NCBI RefSeq assembly: GCF_002934265.1
Contig: NZ_PTIX01000003.1
Span: 62,001-126,000 of the forward strand
Reading direction: 5' to 3'
Source of the DNA: Actinokineospora auranticolor
GTDB taxonomy: Bacteria; Actinomycetota; Actinomycetes; Mycobacteriales; Pseudonocardiaceae
Length of the DNA: 64,000 nt
Position 1 is the stretch's first letter; the number at the start of each line of letters is the position of its first letter. The notes beneath the pieces are model-generated. The model was not told the DNA's origin and did not search any database. It saw nothing but the letters and a program-made list of their open reading frames with translations. This document shows positions 1 through 11,015 of the stretch, one piece after another. A program made the position numbers and the translations under genes.

Positions 1-164
1 TCCCCCGCGTTGTTCCGCACCGCGTCGGAATTGGTCTGGTAGCTCGCGCAAGCGGGGTGTTAGCGCAGGTCAGGCGAGTGCTGTCGATCACCGAGGGTTC
101 ACGCAGAGTTGTCGAGGGGGCCGGGTTTCGCGCTGTGAGGAAGGTCCTACACTGGCCCCGATGC

Positions 165-182
165 TTGTGAAGCCGTTCACAA
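165..182. promoter_or_regulatory. Rex operator 1 upstream of nuoA
   Basis: The sequence TTGTGAAGCCGTTCACAA is a perfect 7+7 palindrome with a 4-bp centre. It matches the known actinobacterial Rex operator, TTGTGAA-N4-TTCACAA. Rex is an NADH/NAD+-sensing repressor that controls respiratory genes, including nuo, in Streptomyces. A possible -10 (TACACT, 148-153) lies just upstream, so bound Rex would sit at or just past the start of transcription. Confidence 0.85.
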
Positions 183-195
183 CTGCGGGTCTAGA

Positions 196-213
196 TTGTG
201 AATGTTTTCACAA
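196..213. promoter_or_regulatory. Rex operator 2 upstream of nuoA
   Basis: TTGTGAATGTTTTCACAA is a second perfect TTGTGAA-N4-TTCACAA palindrome. Its centre lies 31 bp from the centre of the first, about three helical turns, so both sites face the same side of the DNA. A TANNNT-type -10 candidate (TAGATT, 192-197) abuts and slightly overlaps it. Two phased sites suggest cooperative redox repression of the complex I operon. Confidence 0.85.
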
Positions 214-229
214 GCGTTGGCAACGGTCG

Positions 230-245
230 GTTAGGGCTGCCTAAC
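230..245. promoter_or_regulatory. Palindrome of unknown factor upstream of nuoA
   Basis: GTTAGGGCTGCCTAAC is a perfect 6+6 palindrome with a 4-bp centre, between the second Rex site and the nuoA start. The half-site TTAGG resembles that of DtxR/IdeR, but the DtxR consensus has a longer centre, so I do not assign a regulator. Its place in the probable leader suggests a second control input or an RNA hairpin. Confidence 0.4.
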
Positions 246-308
246 AAGCAGTGCTGTGACCCACGGCCCATAGGGTTCCGACCGTAGGACGCGGGAAAGG
301 ACGAGAAG

Positions 309-749
309 GTGCCCATGCTCGCTGGAACGCCAGCCCTAGCGTCGCTGACCCGGACGCTGGCCCAGCCGCCGGATGTGTCGTCCGACCTGGGGGTTTACCT
401 GCCCCTCGTGGTCCTGTTCGTGATCGCCGCGGCGTTCGCGGTCCTCTCCGCGCTGCTCGGCCCGCTGCTCGGCCCCAGCCGCTACAACCGGGCCAAGGTG
501 GCGGCCTACGAGTGCGGCATCGAGCCGTCCCCCCAGCCGGTGATCGGCGGTGGCCGCGTCCCGGTGGCCTACTACCTCACGGCCATGCTCTTCATCCTCT
601 TCGACATCGAGATGGTGTTCCTCTACCCGTTCGCGGTGTCGGCTGACGTCCTGGGCCTGTTCGGCCTGGTCGAGATCTTCTTGTTCATCGCGACGGTCGG
701 CTTCGCCTACGCCTACGTGTGGCGGCGCGGCGGGCTCGACTGGAACTGA
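309..749 (+). CDS. nuoA: NADH-quinone oxidoreductase subunit A
   Basis: This is a small membrane-arm subunit of respiratory complex I, located at the junction with the peripheral arm near the quinone site. The 146-residue product has three hydrophobic helices, at about 29-52, 88-112 and 117-137. The family-typical loop with AYECGIEP lies after helix 1, and [10 protein letters not shown] lies in helix 2. The GTG start at 309 follows AAAGGA at 296-301. ATG 315, preceded by GAGAAGG, is an equally good alternative and removes two residues. It is the first gene of a 14-gene operon and lies behind two Rex-type operators. The next gene starts 13 bp downstream. Confidence 0.96.
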   Translation: MPMLAGTPALASLTRTLAQPPDVSSDLGVYLPLVVLFVIAAAFAVLSALLGPLLGPSRYNRAKVAAYECGIEPSPQPVIGGGRVPVAYYLTAMLFILFDIEMVFLYPFAVSADVLGLFGLVEIFLFIATVGFAYAYVWRRGGLDWN

Positions 750-762
750 AAGGGGGCGCGAT

Positions 763-1314
<552 letters not shown>

Positions 1315-1318
1315 ACTG

Positions 1319-2119
1319 ATGGCTGACGAGAATCCCACCACCCCCGAAGCGGACGCGGGCAAGGCCACGGGCGCCGCGCACTCCAGCGCCCAGCAGCCCG
1401 CCGACGGCGTCCAGGAGCCCGGCGCGGTCGCCGAGCACCGCGCCCCGGTCCCGGCCGAGCCGGTCCAGGCCGGTCGCACCCGCAAGGGCATGTTCAACGT
1501 CGCGGGCACCGGCGACACCTCCGGCTTCGGCGGCCTCTCGCTGCCCGCCTACAGCCCGGCCCCGGCCGAGCGGCCCTACGGCGGCTGGTTCGACGAGTTC
1601 ACCGACGACTTCACCGCCGCGATGGCCACCCGCGGGGTCCCCGCGGACGCCATCCAGCAGACCACCGTCGACCGCGGCGAGATCACCTTCTACGTCCGCC
1701 GCGAGCACCTGCTCGAGCTGTGCCGGTTGCTGCGCGACGAGACCTCGCTGCGCTTCGAGCTGTGCAGCTCGGTGTCCGGTGTGGACTACGGCGTGGACGT
1801 GCCGCAGCGGCTGCACTCGGTCTACCACCTCACCTCGATGACCTACCGCCGCCGCATCCGGCTGGAGGTCGCGGTGGACGTGGACGACCCGCACGTGCCG
1901 TCCGTCGTCGAGGTCTACCCGACGGCCGACTGGCACGAGCGCGAGACGTGGGACATGTTCGGCATCGTCTACGACGGCCACCCCGCGCTGACCCGGATCC
2001 TCATGCCGGACGACTGGGACGGCCACCCGCAGCGCAAGGACTACCCGCTCGGCGGCATCCCGGTGGAGTACAAGGGCGCGGAGATCCCTCCGCCGGACCA
2101 GCGGAGGTCGTACTCGTGA
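1319..2119 (+). CDS. nuoC: NADH-quinone oxidoreductase subunit C
   Basis: This is the 30-kDa peripheral-arm subunit of complex I that docks NuoD. It has no cofactor. The 266-residue product contains the family signature ERETWDMFG near residue 210 and the C-terminal QRKDYPLGG segment. The first 80 or so residues are a low-complexity Ala/Pro/Glu-rich extension, so the protein is longer than the compact single-domain bacterial NuoC. This fits the longer actinobacterial versions. The ATG at 1319 lies 4 bp after nuoB, and the TGA overlaps the GTG of nuoD. It is a stand-alone NuoC, not the NuoCD fusion found in enterobacteria. Confidence 0.95.
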   Translation: MADENPTTPEADAGKATGAAHSSAQQPADGVQEPGAVAEHRAPVPAEPVQAGRTRKGMFNVAGTGDTSGFGGLSLPAYSPAPAERPYGGWFDEFTDDFTAAMATRGVPADAIQQTTVDRGEITFYVRREHLLELCRLLRDETSLRFELCSSVSGVDYGVDVPQRLHSVYHLTSMTYRRRIRLEVAVDVDDPHVPSVVEVYPTADWHERETWDMFGIVYDGHPALTRILMPDDWDGHPQRKDYPLGGIPVEYKGAEIPPPDQRRSYS

Positions 2120-3465
2120 CCACCAGCAGCGAGAACATCCCAACGGCCACGGACAGCCGCATCCCGGACGCGGAGACCAGGGACACCACCGAGGGCCGCG
2201 TCTACACGGTCACCGGCGGCGACTGGGACAGCGTCCTGGAGGACGCGATCCACGACGAGCGGATCGTGATCAACCTCGGCCCGCAGCACCCGTCCACGCA
2301 CGGCGTGCTGCGCCTGGTGCTGGAGCTCGAGGGCGAGACGGTCACCCAGGCCCGCTCGGTCATCGGCTACCTGCACACCGGCATCGAGAAGAACTGCGAG
2401 TACCGCACCTGGACCCAGGGCGTCACCTTCGTGACGCGCATGGACTACCTCGCGCCGCTGTCCAACGAGGCCGCGTACTGCATGGCCGTCGAGAAGCTGC
2501 TCGGCATCGAGGTCCCGCGCCGGGCCCAGGTCATCCGGGTGCTGCTGCTGGAGATCAACCGCATCTCCTCGCACCTGGTCGCGCTGGCCACCGGCGGCAT
2601 GGAACTCGGCTCGCTGACCGCGATGACCGCGGGTTTCCGCGAGCGCGAAGAGGCCCTGCACCTGCTGGAGTTCATCACCGGCCTGCGGATGAACCACGCG
2701 TTCATCCGCCCCGGCGGTGTCGCCCAGGACCTGCCGGACGGCTACGAGACCAAGGTCAAAGAGTTCCTGCAGGTCATGGCCAAGCGCCTGCCGGACTACG
2801 ACAAGCTGCTCACCGGTCAGCCGATCTGGCGCAACCGCCTCAAGGGCGTCGGCTACCTGCCCGTGGACGCCTGCCTCGCGCTGGGCATCACCGGCCCGAT
2901 CCTGCGCTCCGCCGGTCTGGGCTGGGACCTGCGCAAGACCGAGCCGTACCTGGGCTACGAGGAGTACGACTTCGAGGTCCCCACCTCGACCGACGCCGAC
3001 GCCTGGGCCCGCTACCTGCTGCGCGTCGAGGAGATCCACCAGTCGCTGCGGATCATCAACCAGGCGCTCAAGAAGCTCGAGCCGGGCCCGGTGATGGTCG
3101 AGGACCAGAAGGTGGCCTGGCCCGCGAAGCTCACCATCGGCCCCGACGGCATGGGCAACTCGCTGGAGCACGTGCGCAAGATCATGGGTCAGTCGATGGA
3201 GTCGCTGATCCACCACTTCAAGCTGGTCACCGAGGGCTTCCACGTCCCGGCGGGCCAGGTCTACGTGCCGGTGGAGTCCCCGCGCGGCGAGCTGGGCTAC
3301 CACCTGGTCTCCGACGGCGGCACCCGCCCGGTCCGCGTGCACGTGCGCGAACCCAGCTTCGTGAACCTGCAGGCGATGCCCGCGATGTCCGAGGGCGGCA
3401 TGGTCGCCGACGTCATCGCGGCCGTGGCCTCGATCGACCCCGTGATGGGAGGGTGTGACCGTTGA
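2116..3465 (+). CDS. nuoD: NADH-quinone oxidoreductase subunit D
   Basis: This is the 49-kDa subunit of complex I, which forms the quinone-binding pocket with NuoB. It has the hydrogenase large-subunit fold but no metal-binding cysteines. In the 449-residue product I see [11 protein letters not shown] (the quinone-site loop), the YLHTGIEK helix, and a C-terminal [10 protein letters not shown] ending that matches the family. The GTG at 2116 overlaps the nuoC stop (GTGA). The N-terminal 45 residues are polar and variable. TTG of nuoE overlaps its TGA, which keeps translational coupling along the operon. Confidence 0.97.
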   Translation: MTTSSENIPTATDSRIPDAETRDTTEGRVYTVTGGDWDSVLEDAIHDERIVINLGPQHPSTHGVLRLVLELEGETVTQARSVIGYLHTGIEKNCEYRTWTQGVTFVTRMDYLAPLSNEAAYCMAVEKLLGIEVPRRAQVIRVLLLEINRISSHLVALATGGMELGSLTAMTAGFREREEALHLLEFITGLRMNHAFIRPGGVAQDLPDGYETKVKEFLQVMAKRLPDYDKLLTGQPIWRNRLKGVGYLPVDACLALGITGPILRSAGLGWDLRKTEPYLGYEEYDFEVPTSTDADAWARYLLRVEEIHQSLRIINQALKKLEPGPVMVEDQKVAWPAKLTIGPDGMGNSLEHVRKIMGQSMESLIHHFKLVTEGFHVPAGQVYVPVESPRGELGYHLVSDGGTRPVRVHVREPSFVNLQAMPAMSEGGMVADVIAAVASIDPVMGGCDR

Positions 3466-4322
3466 GCAGCACCGGTTCCACGTACGGTGGCTCCAGCCTG
3501 GGCGCCGGTGACACCCACCAGGCGACGGTGCCCGACACCGACGTCGTGGGCATCGCCCCGGTCGAGGCCGAGCACCTGGTCACCGACACCGCCGAGGACC
3601 TGAGCGTCTTCGACGCCAAGACCGTCGAGCGGGCCCAGGCGATCATCGCCAGGTACCCGCAGTCGCGGTCGGCGCTGCTGCCGATGCTGCACCTGGTGCA
3701 GTCGGTCGAGGGCCGGGTCAGCCAGGCGGGCATCCAGTTCTGCGCGCTGCAGCTGGACCTGACCGCCGCCGAGGTCAGCGCGGTCGCCACCTTCTACACG
3801 ATGTACAAGCGCAAGAGCTGCGGCGAGCACCTGGTCAGCGTCTGCACCAACACCCTGTGCGCGGTGCTGGGCGGCGACGAGATCTACAAGAAGCTCGGCG
3901 AGCACCTCGGTGCGGACGGCAAGCGCCTGGGCCACAACGAGACCGTGGGCGAGCCGGGGCAGCCGGGCTCGATCACGCTGGAGCACGCCGAGTGCCTGGC
4001 GGCCTGCGACCTCGGTCCGGTCATCCAGGTCAACTACGAGTTCTTCGACAACCAGACCCCGGACAAGGCCGTCGCGCTCGTCGACGCCCTGCGCAAGGGC
4101 GAGAAGCCCGCGCCGACCCGGGGCGCCCCGCTGCGCGACTTCCGCACCGCGGAGCTGGAGCTGGCCGGGTTCTGGCCCGAGGACGAGATCGACTACCGGG
4201 CCACCGTGGACGGCCCCAGCGCCGCGGTGGAGACGCTGCGCGGCGCGAAGCTGGCCGAGGAGCGCGGCTGGACCGCGCCCGCGATGCCGAACCCGCCCCT
4301 GCCGGAGGTGGAGAAGAAGTGA
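3462..4322 (+). CDS. nuoE: NADH-quinone oxidoreductase subunit E
   Basis: This 24-kDa thioredoxin-fold subunit of the NADH dehydrogenase module carries [2Fe-2S] cluster N1a. The expected ligands are C128 and C133 (SVCTNTLCA) and C178 and C182 (HAECLAACD). The 286-residue protein is longer than the usual 160-240. About 45 variable residues precede the core, and a C-terminal tail of roughly 70 residues follows the fold. The start is TTG 3462, overlapping the nuoD stop as TTGA. The in-frame GTG just upstream is followed at once by a stop, so TTG is forced. GGGAGGG precedes it at a normal distance. Confidence 0.95.
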   Translation: MSSTGSTYGGSSLGAGDTHQATVPDTDVVGIAPVEAEHLVTDTAEDLSVFDAKTVERAQAIIARYPQSRSALLPMLHLVQSVEGRVSQAGIQFCALQLDLTAAEVSAVATFYTMYKRKSCGEHLVSVCTNTLCAVLGGDEIYKKLGEHLGADGKRLGHNETVGEPGQPGSITLEHAECLAACDLGPVIQVNYEFFDNQTPDKAVALVDALRKGEKPAPTRGAPLRDFRTAELELAGFWPEDEIDYRATVDGPSAAVETLRGAKLAEERGWTAPAMPNPPLPEVEKK

Positions 4323-5620
4323 GCGCCCCGAACAAGCCCGCGCCGGTCACGCCCGTCCTGACCAAGCGCTGGCTCTCCCCGACCTCGTGGTCGATCAAGA
4401 CCTACGAGCAGCTGGAGGGCTACACCGCGCTGCGCAAGGCGCTCGCGGGCACCCCCGAGCAGCTGGTCGAGGTCGTCAAGGCGTCGGGCCTGCGCGGTCG
4501 CGGCGGTGCCGGGTTCCCGTCGGGCATCAAGTGGTCGTTCATGCCGCCCAACGAGGACAAGCCGCACTACCTGGTGATCAACGCCGACGAGGGCGAGCCG
4601 GGCACGTGCAAGGACATCCCGCTGATGATGGCCGACCCGCACTCGCTGATCGAGGGCTGCGTCATCGCCTCGTACGCGATGCGGTCGCACCACTGCTTCA
4701 TCTACGTGCGCGGTGAGGCCCTGCACTGCATCCGGCGGCTGAACGCGGCGGTGCGCGAGGCGCACGCCGCGGGCTACCTCGGCAAGGACATCCTGGGCTC
4801 CGGCTACGACCTGGAGATCACCGTCCACGCGGGCGCGGGCGCCTACATCTGCGGCGAGGAAACCGCGCTGCTCGACTCGCTGGAGGGCCGCCGCGGCCAG
4901 CCGCGGCTCAAGCCGCCGTTCCCCGCCGCCGCCGGTCTCTACGCCGCGCCGACCACGGTGAACAACGTCGAGACCATCGCCAGCGTGCCGTTCATCGTCA
5001 ACGGCGGCGCGGACTGGTTCCGCACCATGGGCACCGAGAAGTCGCCCGGCCCGAAGATCTACTCGATCTCCGGCCACGTGACCAACCCGGGCCAGTTCGA
5101 GGCCCCGCTCGGCACCACGCTGCGCGAGCTGCTGGAACTGGCGGGTGGCATGAAGGACGGCATCCCGCTGAAGTTCTGGACCCCCGGCGGCTCGTCCACC
5201 CCGATGTTCACCGCCGAGCACCTCGACGTCCCGCTGGACTTCGAGGGCGCCGCGGCGGCGGGCTCGATGCTGGGCACCACCGCGGTCATGGTCTTCAACG
5301 AGACCGTGTCCGTGCCGTGGGCGGTCATGAAGTGGACCCAGTTCTACGAGCACGAGTCGTGCGGCAAGTGCACGCCGTGCCGCGAGGGCACCTACTGGCT
5401 CACCGGCATCCTGGAGCGGATGGTCGAGGGCAAGGGCACCGAGTCCGACATCGAGACCCTGCTCGACATCTGCGACAACATCCTCGGCCGCTCGTTCTGC
5501 GCGCTCGGCGACGGCGCCGTCAGCCCGATCCAGAGCGGTATCAAGTACTTCCGCGACGAGTTCCTCGCGCTGTGCGCGGCGAACCGGAACGCCCCGGCTT
5601 ACGCAGGAGCGCAGTCATGA
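4319..5620 (+). CDS. nuoF: NADH-quinone oxidoreductase subunit F
   Basis: This is the 51-kDa subunit, which binds NADH and FMN and starts electron flow through cluster N3. The 433-residue product has the NADH-site motif [10 protein letters not shown] at about 60-69, the FMN-loop motif [13 protein letters not shown] at about 172-184, and the N3 ligands C348, C351 and C354 ([12 protein letters not shown]), with a fourth cysteine near residue 394. All are intact. The GTG at 4319 overlaps the nuoE stop, and the nuoG ATG overlaps its own TGA. Length and motifs match canonical NuoF. Confidence 0.97.
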   Translation: MSAPNKPAPVTPVLTKRWLSPTSWSIKTYEQLEGYTALRKALAGTPEQLVEVVKASGLRGRGGAGFPSGIKWSFMPPNEDKPHYLVINADEGEPGTCKDIPLMMADPHSLIEGCVIASYAMRSHHCFIYVRGEALHCIRRLNAAVREAHAAGYLGKDILGSGYDLEITVHAGAGAYICGEETALLDSLEGRRGQPRLKPPFPAAAGLYAAPTTVNNVETIASVPFIVNGGADWFRTMGTEKSPGPKIYSISGHVTNPGQFEAPLGTTLRELLELAGGMKDGIPLKFWTPGGSSTPMFTAEHLDVPLDFEGAAAAGSMLGTTAVMVFNETVSVPWAVMKWTQFYEHESCGKCTPCREGTYWLTGILERMVEGKGTESDIETLLDICDNILGRSFCALGDGAVSPIQSGIKYFRDEFLALCAANRNAPAYAGAQS

Positions 5621-8055
5621 CCATCGCGCCGGAGAACCCCGTAGAGACCACGCCGGTGCCCGAGGGCCACGTCCGGCTGACCGTCGACGGCCAGGTCGTC
5701 GACGCGCCCAAGGGCGAGCTGGTCATCCGCACCGCGGAGCGGCTGGGCATCCAGATCCCCCGGTTCTGCGACCACCCCCTGCTCGACCCGGCCGGTGCCT
5801 GCCGCCAGTGCCTGGTCGAGGTGGAGATGGGCGGGCGGCCGATGCCCAAGCCGCAGGCCTCCTGCACCATCACCGTCGCCGACGGCATGGTGGTCAAGAC
5901 CCAGCTGACCTCGCCGGTCGCCGACAAGGCTCAGCAGGGTGTGATGGAGCTGCTGCTCATCAACCACCCGCTGGACTGCCCGATCTGCGACAAGGGCGGC
6001 GAGTGCCCGCTGCAGAACCAGGCCATGGCGCACGGCCGCACCGAGTCCCGCTTCGTCGAGACCAAGCGGACCTTCGCCAAGCCGATCCCGGTGTCCACCC
6101 AGGTGCTGCTCGACCGCGAGCGCTGCGTGCTCTGCCAGCGCTGCACCCGGTTCTCGGCGCAGATCGCGGGCGACCCGTTCATCGAGCTGCTCGAGCGCGG
6201 CGCCCAGCAGCAGATCGGGATCGCCGAGGAGAAGCCCTTCCAGAGCTACTTCTCCGGCAACACCATCCAGATCTGCCCGGTGGGCGCGCTCACCAGCGCC
6301 GCGTACCGGTTCCGGTCGCGGCCGTTCGACCTGGTGTCCACGCCGAGCGTGTGCGAGCACTGCTCGTCCGGCTGCGCCGAGCGCACGGACTGGCGGCGCG
6401 GCAAGGTGATGCGCAAGCTCGCGGGCGATGACCCCGAGGTCAACGAGGAGTGGATCTGCGACCGCGGCCGCTTCGGCTTCCGCTACGCCACCGCGGGCGA
6501 CCGGATCACCCGGCCGCTGGTGCGCGACGCGAAGACCGGTGAGCTGGTCGAGTCCAGCTGGACCGAGGCGCTGCAGGTGGCCGCCGAGGGGCTGCTCAAG
6601 GCCCGCGCGGGCAAGGGTGTCGGGGTGCTCACCGGCGGTCGGCTGACCGTCGAGGACGCCTACGCGTACGGCAAGTTCGCCCGCATCGCCCTGGGCACCA
6701 ACGACATCGACTTCCGCGCCCGCCCGCACTCCGCGGAGGAGCTGGAGTTCCTCGCCTCCACCGTGGTCGGCACCACCCCGGAGACCGGGGTGACCTTCCG
6801 CGGCATCGAGAACGCGCCGGCCGCGCTGCTGGTCGCGTTCGAGCCGGAGGAGGAAGCGCCGATCGTGTTCCTGCGGCTGCGCAAGGCGGCCCGCAAGAAC
6901 AAGACCAAGGTCTTCCACCTCGGCCAGTGGACGAGCCCGAGCGTCACCAAGACCAACGGCACGCTGCTCGCCTGCGTCCCCGGCGGCGAACCGGCCGCGC
7001 TCGACGGCCTGGCCGCGCACGCGCCGGACGTCACCGCGGCGCTGGGCGCCGCGGGCGCGGTCATCCTGGTCGGCGAGCGCGCCGCCCAGGTGCCGGGCCT
7101 CTACAGCGCGGTGCTGCGGCTGGCCGCGGGCACCGGCGCCAAGGTCGCGTGGATCCCGCGCCGGGCCGGTGAGCGCGGCGCGCTCGACGCCGGTGCCGCG
7201 CCGAACCTGCTGCCCGGCGGCCGGTTGGTCGGCGACGACAAGGCCCGCGCCGTGGTCGAGCAGGTCTGGGGTCTGGCCGAGGGGGCGCTGCCCACCGCGG
7301 TCGGCCGCGACACCGACGCCATCCTCGCCGCCGCCGACAACCACAAGCTCGACGGCCTGGTGCTCGGCGGGGTCGACCCGTACGACCTGGCCGACCCGGA
7401 GCTGGCGCTGCGCGCGATCGGCGAGGCCGGGTTCGTGGTCAGCCTCGAACTGCGGCACAGCGCGGCCACCGCGCTCGCCGACGTGGTCTTCCCGATCGCC
7501 CCGGCGGTCGAGAAGTCCGGCAGCTACCTGAACTGGGAGGGTCGGGTCCGCGAGTTCGGGCACACCCTCGAGGGCACGGGCGCGCTGCCCGACGGCCGGG
7601 TGCTCGACTCGCTGGCCGTGGAGATGGACGTCGACCTGTTCACCCAGACCCCCGCCGCCAGCGCGGCCGACCTGGCCCGGCTGCCCGCTGTGGCGCGCAC
7701 CGCCGCCACCCCCGACACCGCGCCCGCCCCGGCGAGCCCGGGTGCGGGGCAGGCGGTGCTGGCGTCCTGGCGGCAGCTGCTGGACAACGGGTCGCTGCAG
7801 GACGGCGAGCCGCACCTGGCGGGCACCGCCCGCCCGGTCTACGCGCGCCTGTCCCTCAAGACCGCCACCGACCTCGGCGTCGCGGGCACCGCGCGGGTGT
7901 CCACCGAGCGGGGCGCGGTCTCGGTTCCCGTGCAGATCGCCGACCTGCCCGACGGCGTGGTCTGGCTGCCGGGCAACTCCCCGGGCTCGACCGTGCGCCG
8001 CACCCTGGGTGTCGGCCACGGTGCCGTGGTGACGGTTAGTGGAGGCAACGCATGA
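5617..8055 (+). CDS. nuoG: NADH-quinone oxidoreductase subunit G
   Basis: This is the largest peripheral-arm subunit (812 residues), related to molybdopterin oxidoreductases, and it holds several Fe-S clusters. The N-terminal [2Fe-2S] ferredoxin domain has the cysteines of RFCDHP and ACRQCLVEV. Next come [13 protein letters not shown] and [13 protein letters not shown] for the [4Fe-4S] clusters. The CEHCSSGC motif, with a later cysteine in EWICDRGRF, supplies the four ligands of the extra N7 cluster, present in only some bacteria. The rest is the catalytically inactive molybdopterin-like domain. The ATG overlaps the nuoF stop. Confidence 0.96.
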   Translation: MTIAPENPVETTPVPEGHVRLTVDGQVVDAPKGELVIRTAERLGIQIPRFCDHPLLDPAGACRQCLVEVEMGGRPMPKPQASCTITVADGMVVKTQLTSPVADKAQQGVMELLLINHPLDCPICDKGGECPLQNQAMAHGRTESRFVETKRTFAKPIPVSTQVLLDRERCVLCQRCTRFSAQIAGDPFIELLERGAQQQIGIAEEKPFQSYFSGNTIQICPVGALTSAAYRFRSRPFDLVSTPSVCEHCSSGCAERTDWRRGKVMRKLAGDDPEVNEEWICDRGRFGFRYATAGDRITRPLVRDAKTGELVESSWTEALQVAAEGLLKARAGKGVGVLTGGRLTVEDAYAYGKFARIALGTNDIDFRARPHSAEELEFLASTVVGTTPETGVTFRGIENAPAALLVAFEPEEEAPIVFLRLRKAARKNKTKVFHLGQWTSPSVTKTNGTLLACVPGGEPAALDGLAAHAPDVTAALGAAGAVILVGERAAQVPGLYSAVLRLAAGTGAKVAWIPRRAGERGALDAGAAPNLLPGGRLVGDDKARAVVEQVWGLAEGALPTAVGRDTDAILAAADNHKLDGLVLGGVDPYDLADPELALRAIGEAGFVVSLELRHSAATALADVVFPIAPAVEKSGSYLNWEGRVREFGHTLEGTGALPDGRVLDSLAVEMDVDLFTQTPAASAADLARLPAVARTAATPDTAPAPASPGAGQAVLASWRQLLDNGSLQDGEPHLAGTARPVYARLSLKTATDLGVAGTARVSTERGAVSVPVQIADLPDGVVWLPGNSPGSTVRRTLGVGHGAVVTVSGGNA

Positions 8056-9344
8056 CCAGGGCCCAACTCCTGGCCGACGACCCGCTCTGGCTGATCCTGA
8101 TCAAGGCCGTGGTGCTGCTGCTGCTCGGCGCGGTGGCGACCATGGCGATGATCATCCTGGAGCGCAAGATCGTGGCCAGGATGCAGCACCGCCCCGGCCC
8201 CAACCGGGTCGGCCCGAACGGCTGGTTCCAGTCCATCGCGGACGCGATCAAGCTCCCGTTCAAGGAGCAGATCATCCCGGAGACGGCCGACCGGAAGGTC
8301 TACTTCCTGGCGCCGATCATGTCCACGATCCCGGCGTTCCTGGCCTTCTCGGTGATCCCGTTCGGACCGGAGGTCTCGATCTTCGGCGAGCGCACCGTGC
8401 TGCAGCTGGTCGACCTGCCGGTCGGCGTGCTGGTGGTGCTGGCCTGCTCGTCGATGGGCGTCTACGGCATCGTGCTCGCGGGCTGGTCCTCCGGCTCGCC
8501 GTACCCGCTGCTCGGCGGTCTGCGCTCGGCCGCGCAGGTGATCTCCTACGAGATCGCCATGGGTCTGTCGATCGTCGCGGTCATCCTCTACTCCGGATCG
8601 CTGTCCACCGGCGACATCGTCGACGCGCAATCCCGGGGCTGGTACGGCGTCCTGCTGATCCCGAGCTTCGCCATCTACTTCATCTCGATGATCGGCGAGA
8701 CCAACCGCGCCCCCTTCGACCTCCCCGAGGCCGAGTCGGAGCTGGTCGGCGGCTTCCACACCGAGTACAGCTCGATGAAGTTCGCGCTGTTCTTCCTCGC
8801 CGAGTACGTCAACATGGTCATCGTCTCGGCCTTCTGCACGACGCTGTTCCTCGGCGGCTACATGGCGCCGTGGCCGATCTCGCTGATCGGCGACAACTAC
8901 TTCAACACCGGCTGGTGGCCGCTGTTGTGGTTCTTCGGCAAGACCTGGCTGTTCCTGTTCGTCTTCATCTGGCTGCGCGGCACGCTGCCCCGGCTGCGCT
9001 ACGACCAGTTCATGCGCCTCGGCTGGAAGGTCCTGGTCCCGGCCAACCTGGTGTGGATCATGGCCGTGGTCACGCTGCGGGTGCTGCGCCAGGAGAACGA
9101 CATCCCGGCCGGGGTCTTCATCACCATCGGCGCCGTCGTGCTCGCCCTGCTCGTCGGGCTCAGCCTGCTGCTGCCGGACCGCGAGGTGCAGCCGGACAAC
9201 CAGGTCCCGGTCACCGGCAGCGGCTACCCGGTCCCGCCGCTGGACCTCGTGGTCCCCAACAAGGAGGACCTCAAGCCGAGGGTGCGGCGCAGGCGCGAGA
9301 AGGCCGCCGTCGGCGCCGGTGCGGACAAGGAGTCTGACCAGTGA
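8052..9344 (+). CDS. nuoH: NADH-quinone oxidoreductase subunit H
   Basis: This membrane subunit forms most of the quinone entry chamber at the interface with the peripheral arm. The 430-residue product has eight or more hydrophobic helices and the conserved segments [18 protein letters not shown] near residue 37 and the loop [20 protein letters not shown] near 215, which carries the coupling glutamates. A soluble basic C-terminal tail of about 50 residues, as in other actinobacteria, follows the last helix. The ATG overlaps the nuoG stop, and nuoI's GTG overlaps its TGA. Confidence 0.97.
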   Translation: MTRAQLLADDPLWLILIKAVVLLLLGAVATMAMIILERKIVARMQHRPGPNRVGPNGWFQSIADAIKLPFKEQIIPETADRKVYFLAPIMSTIPAFLAFSVIPFGPEVSIFGERTVLQLVDLPVGVLVVLACSSMGVYGIVLAGWSSGSPYPLLGGLRSAAQVISYEIAMGLSIVAVILYSGSLSTGDIVDAQSRGWYGVLLIPSFAIYFISMIGETNRAPFDLPEAESELVGGFHTEYSSMKFALFFLAEYVNMVIVSAFCTTLFLGGYMAPWPISLIGDNYFNTGWWPLLWFFGKTWLFLFVFIWLRGTLPRLRYDQFMRLGWKVLVPANLVWIMAVVTLRVLRQENDIPAGVFITIGAVVLALLVGLSLLLPDREVQPDNQVPVTGSGYPVPPLDLVVPNKEDLKPRVRRRREKAAVGAGADKESDQ

Positions 9345-9868
9345 GCATCTTTGATCCCCTCAAGGGGTTCGGGGTCACCTTCTCGACCATGTTCAAGAAG
9401 GTCGTCACCGAGGAGTACCCGGAGAACTTCCCCGGCACCGCGCCCCGCTACCACGGCCGCCACCAGCTCAACCGGCACCCGGACGGGCTGGAGAAGTGCG
9501 TCGGCTGCGAGCTGTGCGCGTGGGCCTGCCCGGCGGACGCCATCTTCGTCGAGGGCGGCGACAACACCGAGGACGCGCGGTTCTCCCCCGGTGAGCGCTA
9601 CGGCGCCGACTACCAGATCAACTACCTGCGCTGCATCGGCTGCGGCCTGTGCATCGAGGCGTGCCCGACCCGGTCGCTGACCATGCTCAACGACTTCGAG
9701 CTCGCCGACGACGACCGCCAGCGGCTGATCTACACCAAGGAACAGCTCATGGCGCCGCTGCTGCCGGGCATGGAGCAGCCGCCGCACCCGATGCGGCTCG
9801 GTGACAACGAGCAGGACTACTACGTCAACGGTCCGCAGCTCGCCAAGAACGCGGAGGCGGCCAAGTGA
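9341..9868 (+). CDS. nuoI: NADH-quinone oxidoreductase subunit I
   Basis: This ferredoxin-like subunit carries clusters N6a and N6b, which relay electrons to N2. Two complete [4Fe-4S] motifs are present: [17 protein letters not shown] and [17 protein letters not shown], separated by about 45 residues. The 175-residue length is usual for actinobacterial NuoI. The GTG start overlaps the nuoH stop, and nuoJ starts by overlap at 9865. No feature departs from the family. Confidence 0.97.
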   Translation: MSIFDPLKGFGVTFSTMFKKVVTEEYPENFPGTAPRYHGRHQLNRHPDGLEKCVGCELCAWACPADAIFVEGGDNTEDARFSPGERYGADYQINYLRCIGCGLCIEACPTRSLTMLNDFELADDDRQRLIYTKEQLMAPLLPGMEQPPHPMRLGDNEQDYYVNGPQLAKNAEAAK

Positions 9869-10707
9869 GCGCGATGTTGTTGGCCCAGGCGGCGGTGAAC
9901 ACCGCCACCCAGGTCACCACCGGCGAGGCGGTGGCGTTCTGGGTGCTCGGCCCGCTCGCGCTCGCGGGCGGGCTCGGCATGATCTTCGCCCGCAACGCCG
10001 TGCACTCGGCGCTGTTCCTGGTGCTGACCATGCTCAGCCTCGGCGTGATCTACCTGGTGCAGCAGGCCCCGTTCCTGGGCTTCGTGCAGATCATCGTCTA
10101 CACCGGCGCGATCATGATGCTGTTCCTGTTCGTGCTCATGCTGGTCGGCCGGGACTCCTCGGACTCCGTGGTCGAGGTGCTGCGCGGGCAGCGGCTCTGG
10201 GCCGGTGTGCTCGGCGTCGGGCTGGCCGTGCTCATCGTGACCGCGGTCGCCCGCGCGCTGACCGACGTGCGCTCGGTCGGCCTGGCCGAGCCCAACGCCA
10301 ACGCGGGCAACGTCAAGAGCATCGGCAAGTCGCTGTTCGACGAGTACGTCTTCCCGTTCGAGCTGACCTCCGCGCTGCTGATCACCGCCGCGGTCGGCGC
10401 CATGGTCCTCGGCTACGTGGACCGCCACCAGCGCGGCCGCAAGACGCAGAAGGAACTGGTCGAGGCCCGCTTCCGCGGCGAGCACGACCGCCCGTCGCCG
10501 CTGCCGGGCCCCGGCGTGTTCGCCACGTCGAACTCGGTGGCCACCCCCGCACTGCTGCCGGACGGCTCGGTCGCCGAGGAGTCGCTGTCGCGGCTCATCG
10601 ACGCCACCGCCTCGGAGAAGCTGGACCAGGAGCGCAAGGCCGTCGCCGGGACCCTGCCGGGCCCCGACGCGCGGGCGCTCGCCCCCGGCAAGGAGGACAG
10701 GTCATGA
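9865..10707 (+). CDS. nuoJ: NADH-quinone oxidoreductase subunit J
   Basis: This membrane-arm subunit has five helices in the first 200 residues and lies between NuoA and NuoK in the complex. Family-like segments are [18 protein letters not shown] and [18 protein letters not shown], the latter containing the pi-bulge region of helix 3. The 280-residue product is much longer than enterobacterial NuoJ (about 185). The extra 80 or so residues form a hydrophilic C-terminal tail, a feature seen in actinobacterial orthologues. The GTG overlaps the nuoI stop. Confidence 0.95.
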   Translation: MSAMLLAQAAVNTATQVTTGEAVAFWVLGPLALAGGLGMIFARNAVHSALFLVLTMLSLGVIYLVQQAPFLGFVQIIVYTGAIMMLFLFVLMLVGRDSSDSVVEVLRGQRLWAGVLGVGLAVLIVTAVARALTDVRSVGLAEPNANAGNVKSIGKSLFDEYVFPFELTSALLITAAVGAMVLGYVDRHQRGRKTQKELVEARFRGEHDRPSPLPGPGVFATSNSVATPALLPDGSVAEESLSRLIDATASEKLDQERKAVAGTLPGPDARALAPGKEDRS

Positions 10708-11003
10708 CCCCGACCTACTACCTGCTGCTGTCCGCGCTGCTGTTCACCATCGGCGCCGTCGGCGTCCTGGTGCGCCGCAACGCCATCGTGGTGTTCATGT
10801 GCGTCGAGCTGATGCTCAACGCGGTGAACCTCTCGCTGGTGACCTTCGCGCGGATCAACGGCTCGCTGTCCGGGCAGATCATGGCGTTCTTCGTGATGGT
10901 CGTGGCCGCCGCCGAGGTCGTGATCGGCCTGGCGATCATCATGTCGATCTTCCGCACCCGCCGGACGGCGTCGGTCGACGACTCCAACCTGCTGAAGTAC
11001 TAA
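10704..11003 (+). CDS. nuoK: NADH-quinone oxidoreductase subunit K
   Basis: This small proton-translocating membrane subunit has 99 residues and three transmembrane helices, related to MrpC. The conserved glutamate of helix 2 is visible in [13 protein letters not shown], and the second acidic position in [11 protein letters not shown] of helix 3. The ATG overlaps the nuoJ stop, preceded by AAGGAGGACAG. It is followed by a 12-bp spacer to nuoL, one of the few real gaps in the operon. Confidence 0.97.
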   Translation: MTPTYYLLLSALLFTIGAVGVLVRRNAIVVFMCVELMLNAVNLSLVTFARINGSLSGQIMAFFVMVVAAAEVVIGLAIIMSIFRTRRTASVDDSNLLKY

Positions 11004-11015
11004 GGGGAACCTCAG

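Noticed and set aside
230-245. DtxR/IdeR box at nuoA
   Set aside because: The centre is 4 bp, not the longer spacing of the consensus, so only the palindrome is reported.
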